DNA from: JAUPVN01 sp964423475
GTDB lineage: Bacteria > Patescibacteriota > Saccharimonadia > Saccharimonadales > CAIOMD01
DNA length: 20,866 nucleotides
Direction: 5' to 3'
NCBI GenBank assembly: GCA_964423475.1
Contig: CAYRFD010000013.1
Span: 1-20,866 of the forward strand
Position 1 is the stretch's first letter; each line of letters opens with the position of its first letter. Below the pieces are notes generated by a model. The model saw only the letters and a list, made by a program, of their open reading frames with translations. It did no database searches and was not told the DNA's origin. This document shows, piece after piece, positions 13,243 through 20,219 of this stretch. The position numbers and the translations under genes were made by a program.

Positions 13243-15801
13243 ATGCAATTATCTAAAGCCTACGAACCACACGAATACGAATCTACCATATACGATTTAT
13301 GGGAACAGAGCGGGGCATTTGAACCTAACCCAAAAGGCAAGGGTAACTACTGTATTGTTTTACCACCCCCAAATGCCAATGCAAAACTACATGTTGGGCA
13401 TACTTTGGTAATGGGCATACAAGATATTTTAATTAGATACCACCGCATGAAAGGTGAAAGGGTACTGTGGGCCCCTGGTGCAGATCATGCCGGCTTTGAA
13501 ACCCAAGTAGTATACGAAAAGCACTTAGCTAAACAGGGTAAAAGCCGTTTTGACTTTACCAGAGAAGAACTTTACGAACAAATTAAAGTTTTTGTAGGCC
13601 AAAACAGACAAGAATTTGATAAAATTTTTAGAACCTTAGGAGCCAGTGTAGATTGGCAACGTTTTACTTTTACTTTAGACCAAAGTGTTGTTGATACAGC
13701 CTATAATACGTTTAAAAAAATGTGGGATGATGGCTTAATTTACAGGGGTGAAAGATTAGTAAACTATTGCACCCAACATCGCACAGGCTTTGCAGATATA
13801 GAGGTAAACTACGAAGATAAAACTAGCCCACTATATTACTTAAAGTATGGCCCATTTGAACTTGCCACCACCAGGCCAGAAACAAAATTTGGAGATACCG
13901 CTGTAGCTGTTCACCCCAAAGACCCTAGATATACGCAATACATAGGAAAAGTCATTACCGTAGAGGGCGTAAATGGCCCATTTGAAATTAGAGTAGTTGC
14001 AGACGAGATGGTAGATATAAACTTTGGCACTGGGGTAGTTAAAATAACGCCCGCTCATGATTTTAACGACTGGGAAGTAGCCCAACGTCATAACCTAGAG
14101 GCAATTAGAGTAATTAACCACGATGGCACCATGAACCATAGGGCAGGGCGCTTTGAGGGAATGACGGTACTAGAGGCCAGAAAAGCCGTAGCAGAGGCAT
14201 TAAAAGAAAAAAACCTACTAATAAAAATAGATAACAACTATAAAAACAGGGTAGGGGTTTGTTATAAATGCGGCACACCAATAGAGCCAATGTTACTAGA
14301 CCAATGGTTTGTTAAAATGGATAAATTAGCTAAACCAGCCATTAAAGTCCTTAAAGAAAATAAAATTAAATTCTACCCAGATAGTAAAAGAGAAGAGTTA
14401 ATTACCTATCTAAAGAACGTAAAAGATTGGAACATAAGTAGACAAATTGCTTGGGGTATACCAATACCCGCCTTTCAAAACGTAGACGATTCAGATGACT
14501 GGATATTTAATACGCAGGTTAGCCAAGAAATAATAGAACAAAATGGCAAAACTTATCGCCGCGACAACGATGTTTTTGATACCTGGTTTAGCAGCGGCCA
14601 TTGGCCGTTTGTAACCTTAGGCTACCCAGATGGCCAAGACTATAAAGATTTTTACCCTAATAGCGTAATGGAAACGGGCCAAGATATATTGTTCCCCTGG
14701 GTTTCACGTATGATTTGTATTGGTTTATACGTAACCGGAGAGATACCTTTTAAGGACGTGTACTTACACGGCATGGTTCGCGCAGAAGATGGCCGCAAAA
14801 TGAGCAAAAGCTTAGGTAATACAATAGATCCAGACAAAGAACTAGAGCTTTATGGTAGCGATGCACTAAGAATGGGGATAATTGCCGGAAGATCTGCCGG
14901 CTACAGCGCTGCTTACGCCCCGGGTAAGGTAATTGCAGGCCGTAATTTTTGCAATAAACTTTGGAACATAGCTCGTTTTTGCGAATCCGCTCTTGGAGAC
15001 TCCTATAAAAACAGTAAGCCCCTACTAAAAACAGATGCAGATAATTGGATAGTTTGGCAAGCAGCTAATGCCGTAAATAGCGTTACAGACCTATTAGATA
15101 ATTATCGTTTTAGCGAGGCTTACGACGTTATTTACCACTTTGTATGGGATGACGTAGCAGATTGGTATATAGAGGCCAGCAAGGCCGAGCAAAATAAGAG
15201 TGTTTTAGCTTATATTTTAAGTATTTGCCTAAGGCTAGCCCACCCGTTTGCACCATTTGTAACAGAAACAATCTGGCAAACGCTGTCGTGGCGAGATCAC
15301 GATTTACTAATATCTAGCCCCTGGCCAACTGTAATAAAAGCAGATACTAAAGCAGTTAGTAATTTTACAGACGTACAAACAATAATATCTGAGATTAGAC
15401 ATATTACATCGGTGCTACAAACAACAAATACTATACTTTACTTTACAAATAATCAATTTCTACGTGAAAGTAGTAAAATGATAATCCAATTTACCGGCAT
15501 TATAGATGTTAGAGAAGTGTCGTCTGGTAAGGGGCTTCACCTTACAACCACTAAACACAGTTGTTGGCTAGATATAGGTATAGATACCGCAACAGCTTAT
15601 TCTGCAAAGCTTAATACTCAAAAAACGCAAAAAGAAGCCGCCATAAAACGTTTGCAACAACGCCTAGACAATAAAGCCTACACCCAAAACGCACCTAAAG
15701 AAGTTATAGAACAAACTAAACAACAATTAGCAGACGAACAGCTACTGCTCGCTAAACTACTAAAAGAACTAACTACTTTTGACGAGCTAGTTTTAGAATA
15801 A
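13243..15801 (+). CDS. valS: Valyl-tRNA synthetase
   Basis: Class I aminoacyl-tRNA synthetase charging tRNA-Val. It has 852 residues, in the range of compact bacterial ValS. Visible are the HIGH-type motif HVGH (50-53) after PPPNANAKL, the CP1 editing domain (about residues 190-330, with TTRPET), KMSKS (519-523), the anticodon-binding domain and a C-terminal coiled-coil arm (about 785-850) typical of ValS. An AAGGAG Shine-Dalgarno fixes the start. I see no T-box in the 59-bp spacer from tsaD. All catalytic motifs are intact. Confidence 0.97.
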   Translation: MQLSKAYEPHEYESTIYDLWEQSGAFEPNPKGKGNYCIVLPPPNANAKLHVGHTLVMGIQDILIRYHRMKGERVLWAPGADHAGFETQVVYEKHLAKQGKSRFDFTREELYEQIKVFVGQNRQEFDKIFRTLGASVDWQRFTFTLDQSVVDTAYNTFKKMWDDGLIYRGERLVNYCTQHRTGFADIEVNYEDKTSPLYYLKYGPFELATTRPETKFGDTAVAVHPKDPRYTQYIGKVITVEGVNGPFEIRVVADEMVDINFGTGVVKITPAHDFNDWEVAQRHNLEAIRVINHDGTMNHRAGRFEGMTVLEARKAVAEALKEKNLLIKIDNNYKNRVGVCYKCGTPIEPMLLDQWFVKMDKLAKPAIKVLKENKIKFYPDSKREELITYLKNVKDWNISRQIAWGIPIPAFQNVDDSDDWIFNTQVSQEIIEQNGKTYRRDNDVFDTWFSSGHWPFVTLGYPDGQDYKDFYPNSVMETGQDILFPWVSRMICIGLYVTGEIPFKDVYLHGMVRAEDGRKMSKSLGNTIDPDKELELYGSDALRMGIIAGRSAGYSAAYAPGKVIAGRNFCNKLWNIARFCESALGDSYKNSKPLLKTDADNWIVWQAANAVNSVTDLLDNYRFSEAYDVIYHFVWDDVADWYIEASKAEQNKSVLAYILSICLRLAHPFAPFVTETIWQTLSWRDHDLLISSPWPTVIKADTKAVSNFTDVQTIISEIRHITSVLQTTNTILYFTNNQFLRESSKMIIQFTGIIDVREVSSGKGLHLTTTKHSCWLDIGIDTATAYSAKLNTQKTQKEAAIKRLQQRLDNKAYTQNAPKEVIEQTKQQLADEQLLLAKLLKELTTFDELVLE

Positions 15802-15822
15802 ATTAATTCAATTTACGCATAA

Positions 15823-15849
15823 CCAAGTTTCAGGCTAGGCTGTACTTGG
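15823..15849. terminator. Weak hairpin between convergent valS and XRE-HAD genes
   Basis: CCAAGT/ACTTGG, a 6-bp stem with a 15-nt loop, in the short gap between two convergent stop codons. No good U-tract follows on either strand. Confidence 0.3.
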
Positions 15850-15854
15850 GATAA

Positions 15855-16715
15855 TTAAAATTCTAGAGCTTTTTTGATCTTATCTACGCTTTTGCTAGGT
15901 TGGTAATCATCAAACCATAAAACTCGCCACCCTAGATGCTCTGCGGCCATTAAATTGGGCCTGTCATCATCTATAAGCAAAATATGTTCTGGCAAAACAC
16001 CAGCTTTGTCAGCAGCAATTTTATAAACCTGTTCTTCTGGTTTAATGTATCCCTCTACAGAAGAATCAACAATAGCATCATAGGGCAGGTCTGGCAAAAG
16101 TTTACGCTTAATCATCTGGGCAATAAAACCATCTATAATATTAGACATTAAACCAATTTTGTAATGTTGGCTCACCCAATTTAAACAATCTGACATCTCT
16201 GTTATTGGATCTATACTGCTTAAATAATACTTAGACCAATCAAAACTATTTACGTGCAGTTTTTTAGCAATAATTTTATTAAAATCATCAATATTTAGTT
16301 TGCCCTTACATAAAACATCGTTATAGTGCCAAAAAGTTGCTTCTATAATATCGGGCCGAGCACCAGTGTCTTCTGCTATCTTTGCAAAAGCTCGCTGAAA
16401 AAACCGAACCAAAACTCCATTAATATCAAAATATACAAACTTTACCCCAGTTACAGATGTTTTATAATCTTTAGCCGGCGTATTTGCACCCGCAATGCCC
16501 GTAAGCTGCTCTACGGTGGTACCGGTAGCCGCCGCAATAGTTGCTACCGTAAAAACGCTAGGGGTTTTAATGGCCCCTCGCTCTATCTTGGCAAGCGTAC
16601 TATAAGACAGTTTTGCCTCTGTGCATAATTGCTGCTGAGTATAACCAGCAGCACGGCGTGCGTCTGCAATAGCACGTGCAAGTTCTTTTTGCTGTGATTG
16701 GCCCACCTCTAACAT
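15855..16715 (-). CDS. XRE-family HTH fused to a HAD-like hydrolase
   Basis: A 286-residue fusion. Residues about 8-65 form an XRE/Cro helix-turn-helix (YTQQQLCTEAKLSYSTLAKIERGAIKTP is split over two helices and the recognition loop). Residues about 91-286 are a HAD-superfamily phosphatase domain: motif I FDINGVL with nucleophile D97, motif II MSN with S191, motif III K225 and motif IV IDDD (D249, D250). The usual second Asp of motif I is Asn (N99), as in the DxG/DxN group that includes YihX-like enzymes. The combination suggests a DNA-binding regulator controlled by, or acting with, a phosphorylated metabolite. It has its own leaderless-type promoter and convergent valS downstream. Confidence 0.9.
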   Translation of the reverse strand: MLEVGQSQQKELARAIADARRAAGYTQQQLCTEAKLSYSTLAKIERGAIKTPSVFTVATIAAATGTTVEQLTGIAGANTPAKDYKTSVTGVKFVYFDINGVLVRFFQRAFAKIAEDTGARPDIIEATFWHYNDVLCKGKLNIDDFNKIIAKKLHVNSFDWSKYYLSSIDPITEMSDCLNWVSQHYKIGLMSNIIDGFIAQMIKRKLLPDLPYDAIVDSSVEGYIKPEEQVYKIAADKAGVLPEHILLIDDDRPNLMAAEHLGWRVLWFDDYQPSKSVDKIKKALEF

Positions 16716-16722
16716 TGTTATT

Positions 16723-16731
16723 ATTCTAGCA
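16723..16731 (-). promoter_or_regulatory. Extended -10 of the XRE-HAD gene (leaderless layout)
   Basis: TGC followed by TAGAAT (16723-16728) on the minus strand, seven bases before the ATG at 16715. There is no Shine-Dalgarno and the -35 is weak. Confidence 0.5.
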
Positions 16732-16821
16732 CGATACGGCTAGTATTACAGCAAAATTTATAAATAATACACCATTATAGGCCAGTAGTGTATTATTAAT
16801 AACAGAAAATAAGGAGCGTCT

Positions 16822-17535
16822 ATGCAAAAAAGAGTCATGCTAAAAATTTCTGGTGAACAACTTGGTTCAGAAGAATATAATTTTGATATAAATTATGCAA
16901 AACGAGTTGCAGCAATTTTAAGAGCCTTACAAGACAAAGGCTATGCCGTTGCTTGCGTAATGGGCGGAGGCAATATTATTAGGGGTAAAAAACTGTCAGA
17001 AAACGGCTTTACCAATAAAGTTATTGCCGATCAAATGGGTATGTTAGCAACAATACAAAATGGCCTTTTTTTAGCAGAAACTCTTAAGCAAGACGACGTA
17101 AAGGGTGTGTATTTATTTAGTAATTTAGCCATAGAATCTTTAACAGAACGTTTTAGCTACAAAAGGGCAGATTCTAAGCTTGCCAATGGCAATATTGTTT
17201 TAATTGCAGGCGGAACGGGTAAGCCTGGTTTTACAACAGATACAGGGGTGGTTATCCAGGCATTTGAGCTACATTGCCCATACGTAATTAAAACCACCAA
17301 GGTAGACGGAGTCTACAGCAAAGACCCAACAAAAGATCCAAACGCAACCCGATACACCACACTATCTTACGATGAAGTTGCCATGAATAAAGATATACAG
17401 GTAATGGATAGGGCGGCTTTAGCATTTGCAGCAGACAAAGATATAACAGTTGGGATTTGCCAACCAACACCAGAAGATGTTTTGGCGCTACTAGATGGCG
17501 ACACCAGCCACGGCACACTAGTAAGTAACGCTTAA
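16822..17535 (+). CDS. pyrH: Uridylate kinase (UMP kinase)
   Basis: Phosphorylates UMP to UDP in pyrimidine nucleotide synthesis; a cytoplasmic hexamer of the amino-acid-kinase fold. The 237 residues match bacterial PyrH. Seen are the N-terminal KISGEQLG phosphate-binding motif, GGGNIIRG, the UMP-binding region around GGTGKPGFTTDT and the ATP-site DGVYSKDPTKDPNA. AAGGAG precedes the ATG. It ends six bases from the convergent rlmH stop; a small inverted repeat (GCTTAA/TTAAGC, 17530-17547) spans the two stop codons. The usual neighbours frr and tsf are absent. Confidence 0.97.
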   Translation: MQKRVMLKISGEQLGSEEYNFDINYAKRVAAILRALQDKGYAVACVMGGGNIIRGKKLSENGFTNKVIADQMGMLATIQNGLFLAETLKQDDVKGVYLFSNLAIESLTERFSYKRADSKLANGNIVLIAGGTGKPGFTTDTGVVIQAFELHCPYVIKTTKVDGVYSKDPTKDPNATRYTTLSYDEVAMNKDIQVMDRAALAFAADKDITVGICQPTPEDVLALLDGDTSHGTLVSNA

Positions 17536-17541
17536 ATTAAC

Positions 17542-18003
17542 TTAAGCATGGTGGTAAGCGCTACCACGATCTATCTGATCCGCTCTATAAAGTTGTTCTG
17601 CCAAAATTAAACGAACCATTTGGTGCGGAAAAACAAGCTTAGACAAAGACCACTGCCAAGTAACGCTATTTCTTAAACTATCATCTACTCCGTATGCACC
17701 ACCAATAATTATCACCAAACGGCTAATGCCAGTATTTTTTAAAGTTTGCAATTTGCTTGAAAGCTCAGTTGAGCTTATTTGCTGGCCACGCTCATCTAAA
17801 AGCCAGGTGGTATCGTTGGGCTTTAATTTTGCCCTAATTGCATCAGACTCTACCCGCACAGCCTTGGAAGGCTCTAATGCGCAAGATGCTAATAGAATCC
17901 AACTTAGTTTATAACTACCTTGCAAACGATCAGTATATGTTTGCACAGCACTGGCATAATCTTCTTGGCTGCGGCGCCCAACGCATAAAACAATTATTTT
18001 CAC
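17542..18003 (-). CDS. rlmH: 23S rRNA pseudouridine-1915 N3-methyltransferase RlmH
   Basis: SPOUT methyltransferase acting on assembled 70S ribosomes at helix 69 of 23S rRNA. The 153 residues fit the family. The SAM-binding knot is visible in LVIIIGGAYGVDDSLR, the C-terminal part has LSKLVFPHQMVRLILAEQLYRA, and the family-typical C-terminal YH motif appears as SAYHHA. The start codon is GTG. No Shine-Dalgarno is clear; it begins 9 bp after the stop of the small membrane protein upstream and is probably coupled to it. Last gene of the minus-strand cluster. Confidence 0.95.
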   Translation of the reverse strand: MKIIVLCVGRRSQEDYASAVQTYTDRLQGSYKLSWILLASCALEPSKAVRVESDAIRAKLKPNDTTWLLDERGQQISSTELSSKLQTLKNTGISRLVIIIGGAYGVDDSLRNSVTWQWSLSKLVFPHQMVRLILAEQLYRADQIDRGSAYHHA

Positions 18004-18012
18004 ACTTAATTT

Positions 18013-18195
18013 TTAGTTACCTAGCCCAAAAATAAAGTCTACTACCAACCACCCAAATAAGAACAAAACCACAAAAGCACCGGCCAAAACCGTGTATACC
18101 GTTTTAGAATTATTACCAGTATTGCGCATTAAATACGTGTAAAGCCATGCACAAGCCCCCGTTGCAAAGAATAACGCAATTACCCAACTAGCCAT
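18013..18195 (-). CDS. Small two-helix membrane protein, 60 residues
   Basis: Unrecognised small membrane protein with two hydrophobic segments (about 4-22 and 34-56) joined by a short polar, basic loop. A good AGGAG lies 8 nt before the ATG, which supports it as a real gene in spite of its length. It sits 43 bp after the previous membrane protein and 9 bp before rlmH in a same-strand cluster. No function can be assigned. Confidence 0.75.
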   Translation of the reverse strand: MASWVIALFFATGACAWLYTYLMRNTGNNSKTVYTVLAGAFVVLFLFGWLVVDFIFGLGN

Positions 18196-18238
18196 TAATA
18201 ATCTCCTTATATTTTAGTTAATATCTTATCGAGTATAA

Positions 18239-18481
18239 TTAAACACCGGGGCCTACACCTTGAGAAAATACAAAAGCCACATAAAGAACCATTAATATAA
18301 TAGGTGTTGCAATAATTACTATTATATAAGCAAGCCATGATTTAATGTTTGTTTTTTGCATAATGTATTTATATAACGTTTTACCTATGAACCATGCAAT
18401 GCATATTACTACTACAGATACGATAGCCAATAGAGCAATAATTGCTACTATTGCCAATTGAGAAGAATCAGGGCTACCCAT
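18239..18481 (-). CDS. Small two-helix membrane protein, 80 residues
   Basis: Unrecognised protein with two long hydrophobic segments (about 10-34 and 48-72) separated by a basic loop (GKTLYKYIMQKTNIKS). Two starts are possible: ATG 18496 (five extra residues) and ATG 18481. I prefer 18481 because GGTGA lies 8 nt upstream while 18496 has no ribosome-binding site. Either way the start overlaps the end of the HIT gene, pointing to translational coupling. Its role is unknown; the length and layout resemble small accessory membrane proteins. Confidence 0.75.
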   Translation of the reverse strand: MGSPDSSQLAIVAIIALLAIVSVVVICIAWFIGKTLYKYIMQKTNIKSWLAYIIVIIATPIILMVLYVAFVFSQGVGPGV

Positions 18482-18902
18482 AAATATTTTCACCATATGT
18501 TAGTTTTTTAGCCATTTTTTCTAATTCTTTATAATTTGGGGCTATATCCATTCGCCCTGGTTTATATGTGTCTTTTGGAGTATTACTTGGCACTAAATGT
18601 ACATGAGTATGGGGTACATCATAGCCGTCTATTCTAAGCACCACACGCTTGCATTTTGTTTTAGACTGCAAATGTATAGCTAATTGCCTGCAAACGGCCA
18701 TAAGGTGCCCATACGTGGCTGTAGAGAGGTTTGTGAACGGATCTACCTGTTGTTTTGATACAACCAACATATGCCCAGGCTGAATAGGATAAATATCTAA
18801 AAAGGCCAACACCTCATCATCCTCATAAATTTTATAATTAGGAATTTCATTATTAATAATTTTTGTAAAAATACTTGGTACTTTGTTTGATTTATTTACC
18901 AT
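18474..18902 (-). CDS. HIT-family nucleotide-binding protein
   Basis: Histidine-triad protein, by family a hydrolase or transferase of nucleoside phosphoramidates or dinucleotides. The 142 residues carry the catalytic triad as HTHVHLVP (H98, H100, H102) and the N-terminal signature IFTKIINNEIPNYKIYEDDEVLAFLDIYPIQPGH, split by normal spacing, typical of the HinT branch. It starts 11 bp inside the end of the upstream zinc-ribbon gene and overlaps the following membrane protein, so all three are probably translated together. The exact substrate is not predictable. Confidence 0.93.
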   Translation of the reverse strand: MVNKSNKVPSIFTKIINNEIPNYKIYEDDEVLAFLDIYPIQPGHMLVVSKQQVDPFTNLSTATYGHLMAVCRQLAIHLQSKTKCKRVVLRIDGYDVPHTHVHLVPSNTPKDTYKPGRMDIAPNYKELEKMAKKLTYGENIYG

Positions 18903-19596
18903 CTATAACCCCATCTGCACCATCTAGTAATAAATCATGGATCTTTTTTGCTTTATCCATGTGTATAGCCGGTATATATGCCTCTGCTTTGGGTGCGGCG
19001 CCGTTTGGGGTAGGAACAGCAGAACCACCAGCCGTTTCTATGCTAACCTTAGAAAACCCCAAAAATCTATCCATTAAAGACCTTTCTATGTTAACGTTCT
19101 GTACCTGATCAAACGGTACTGTTACGCTATATTTATGCAAAACACCCTTTTCTATTCTTAAGCCATCGTCATCTATTTCAAATACAAAGTTATTATGAAC
19201 AATTAGAGCTGTGATTAAAACTATAACCAAATAGGTTACCATAGCTGGCACAAAAATTAAGGGCATAAACACTATGCCAACAATCATTAATCCAAAAAGC
19301 GCAATAGATTTACCTAAAAAATTAACAAAAAAGTACATAATTGCATCGTTGCCTAAGTGCTGCTTTGGCATCAAAAGACTTTTGTAATCAAATGGTTCAT
19401 CCTGCAAGCTGTGCTGAGGAATATCATTATTAGCCTTATCAACCATCTGTTCTATGGCTACGGTGTCTGTAACTATAGGGTCATTAGCCCTAAAAGCAGA
19501 AGCACCCTTGCCCTTGGTGGGCACTCCACAAAAAGTACAAAAATTAGAATCTGATGAGATTAACTTTCCACAATTACTACAATAAATCTGGTTCAT
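18892..19596 (-). CDS. Zinc-ribbon and bacterial PH-like domain membrane protein
   Basis: A 234-residue protein in three parts. The N-terminus has a zinc ribbon with CSNC and CTFC knuckles (C6, C9, C20, C23). After a polar linker come two adjacent membrane segments (about 84-140). The C-terminal third (about 141-225, with VHNNFVFEIDDDGLRIEKGVLHK broken by strands) looks like the bacterial PH domain (bPH2, YdbS/YdbT-like). Function in the family is poorly defined, probably linked to the membrane. It is first in a five-gene minus-strand cluster and overlaps the HIT gene. It has a TATAAT 8 nt before the ATG and no Shine-Dalgarno. Confidence 0.82.
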   Translation of the reverse strand: MNQIYCSNCGKLISSDSNFCTFCGVPTKGKGASAFRANDPIVTDTVAIEQMVDKANNDIPQHSLQDEPFDYKSLLMPKQHLGNDAIMYFFVNFLGKSIALFGLMIVGIVFMPLIFVPAMVTYLVIVLITALIVHNNFVFEIDDDGLRIEKGVLHKYSVTVPFDQVQNVNIERSLMDRFLGFSKVSIETAGGSAVPTPNGAAPKAEAYIPAIHMDKAKKIHDLLLDGADGVIDGK

Positions 19597-19604
19597 TACT
19601 AATT

Positions 19605-19610
19605 ATTATA
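19605..19610 (-). promoter_or_regulatory. -10 box of the minus-strand five-gene cluster (leaderless layout)
   Basis: Perfect TATAAT on the minus strand, eight bases before the ATG at 19596. A 4/6 -35 match (TTTACG) lies 18 bp upstream. Confidence 0.5.
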
Positions 19611-19648
19611 CGCTACCGGGCTTATTGCCGTAAATGTATATGGTTTAT

Positions 19649-19664
19649 TGGCGGAGAGGGAGGG
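19649..19664 (-). repeat. Detached copy of a tRNA-Ser 3' end, with CCA
   Basis: On the minus strand the sequence reads CCCTC-CCTCTCC-G-CCA: the T-stem 3' strand, acceptor 3' strand, discriminator and an encoded CCA. Thirteen bases are identical to the end of the intact tRNA-Ser at 19843-19855. The T-loop and the rest of a tRNA are not adjacent. Confidence 0.6.
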
Positions 19665-19775
19665 GATCCACCTTGTGGCAAAAGAAAAATACTTTTGCTA
19701 ACACAACCCCAACTCCTTTCAGTCGTTCTGGGGCAAGGTGCGGGGATTGCAGACATGCAATCCCGTTCGAATCCC
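19663..19775. other. Hairpin-rich closed domain next to the detached tRNA end
   Basis: A 113-nt stretch that folds into a branched structure: GGGAT/ATCCC closes it (19663-19667/19771-19775); inside are CACCTTG/CAAGGTG (19669-19675/19734-19740) enclosing GCAAAAG/CTTTTGC with a 7-nt loop (19678-19698), then a 9-bp stem GGGATTGCA/TGCAATCCC with a GACA loop (19743-19764). No known RNA family recognised. Confidence 0.45.
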
Positions 19776-19794
19776 TAATAATCTCAAATATAAA

Positions 19795-19832
19795 ATCCTT
19801 CATAGCTCCAGACTAATGGAGCAACGAAGGAT
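19795..19832. repeat. Two-step inverted repeat ending at the scaffold gap
   Basis: ATCCTTC/GAAGGAT (7 bp) encloses GCTCCA/TGGAGC (6 bp) with a 6-nt loop. The last base of the outer arm is the last base before the run of N, so the hairpin may be what stopped the assembly. Confidence 0.7.
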
Positions 19833-19842
19833 NNNNNNNNNN
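19833..19842. other. Scaffold gap (10 N)
   Basis: Ten unknown bases between two contigs. The right contig begins exactly at the discriminator base of a tRNA-Ser gene. The real gap size is unknown. Confidence 0.95.
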
Positions 19843-19929
19843 CGGAGAGGGAGGGATTCGAACCCTCGGTACCGTTGCCGGCACACTGCTTTTCGAGAGC
19901 AGCTCCTTCAACCACTCGGACACCTCTCC
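19843..19929 (-). tRNA. tRNA-Ser (anticodon CGA)
   Basis: An 87-nt class II tRNA. Acceptor GGAGAGG pairs with CCTCTCC and the discriminator is G. The anticodon stem CTGCT/AGCAG encloses the loop CTCGAAA, giving anticodon CGA (codon UCG). The long variable arm (GTGCCG/CGGTAC) is typical of serine. The T-arm is GAGGG-TTCGAAT-CCCTC. Whether CCA is encoded cannot be seen because the gap follows directly. Confidence 0.95.
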
Positions 19930-19954
19930 ATAACTACATTATACTTGATTCAAA

Positions 19955-20056
19955 TCTAGAGGATTTCGACCCACCTCCGGCGGGCCCGTCGCAACATCTT
20001 TGCAAAACTAGTTTGCAAGAGTTGGCTCCCTTGCGAAATGCCACAGGCATTTCTCA
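19955..20056. other. Hairpin-rich insert following the interrupted tRNA-Ser
   Basis: This stretch stands where the T-arm and acceptor end of a tRNA-Ser should be. It has an 8-bp stem with a 3-nt loop (20035-20053), a 7-bp stem TTGCAAA/TTTGCAA (20000-20018) and a GC-rich block (about 19970-19992) unlike its AT-rich surroundings. Its layout resembles the domain at 19663-19775. Confidence 0.4.
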
Positions 20057-20120
20057 CCTCGGTACATTGCTGCACACTTGTTTTCGAAACAAGCCAATTC
20101 AACCACTCTTGCACCTCTCC
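20057..20120 (-). pseudogene. Interrupted tRNA-Ser (5' part only)
   Basis: From 20120 leftward the sequence follows tRNA-Ser: acceptor 5' strand GGAGAGG, D-arm, anticodon stem CTTGT/ACAAG with loop TTCGAAA (anticodon CGA) and a long variable arm GTGCA/TGTAC. Similarity to the intact tRNA ends after ACCGAGG, within the T-stem. The next 100 bases give no T-loop with paired stem and no CCTCTCC to close the acceptor. The stems differ from the intact copy by compensating changes, so this half is not simply decaying. It could be a pseudogene, an intron-containing tRNA or an integration scar. Confidence 0.65.
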
Positions 20121-20206
20121 ATGGTTACATTATAACGGGTTCTTTTTGCTAAAATTTAATTTAACATAATTTATTTGCAATTATTATCAAACACAAAAAC
20201 TAAGGT

Positions 20207-20212
20207 TATAAT
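20207..20212 (+). promoter_or_regulatory. -10 box of nadD (leaderless layout)
   Basis: Perfect TATAAT, seven bases before the ATG at 20220. TTATCA lies 17 bp upstream as a 4/6 -35. No Shine-Dalgarno. Confidence 0.6.
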
Positions 20213-20219
20213 AGTGATA

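Noticed and set aside
19741..19785. A plus-strand tRNA suggested by GTTCGAATCCC
   Set aside because: The flanking bases do not form a T-stem (TCCCG against CCCTA) and no anticodon arm or acceptor pair fits upstream.
19554..20135. Open frames running through the tRNA-Ser region, one across the N gap
   Set aside because: They read through tRNA and hairpin sequence, one contains unknown residues, and none has a start signal or a protein-like composition.
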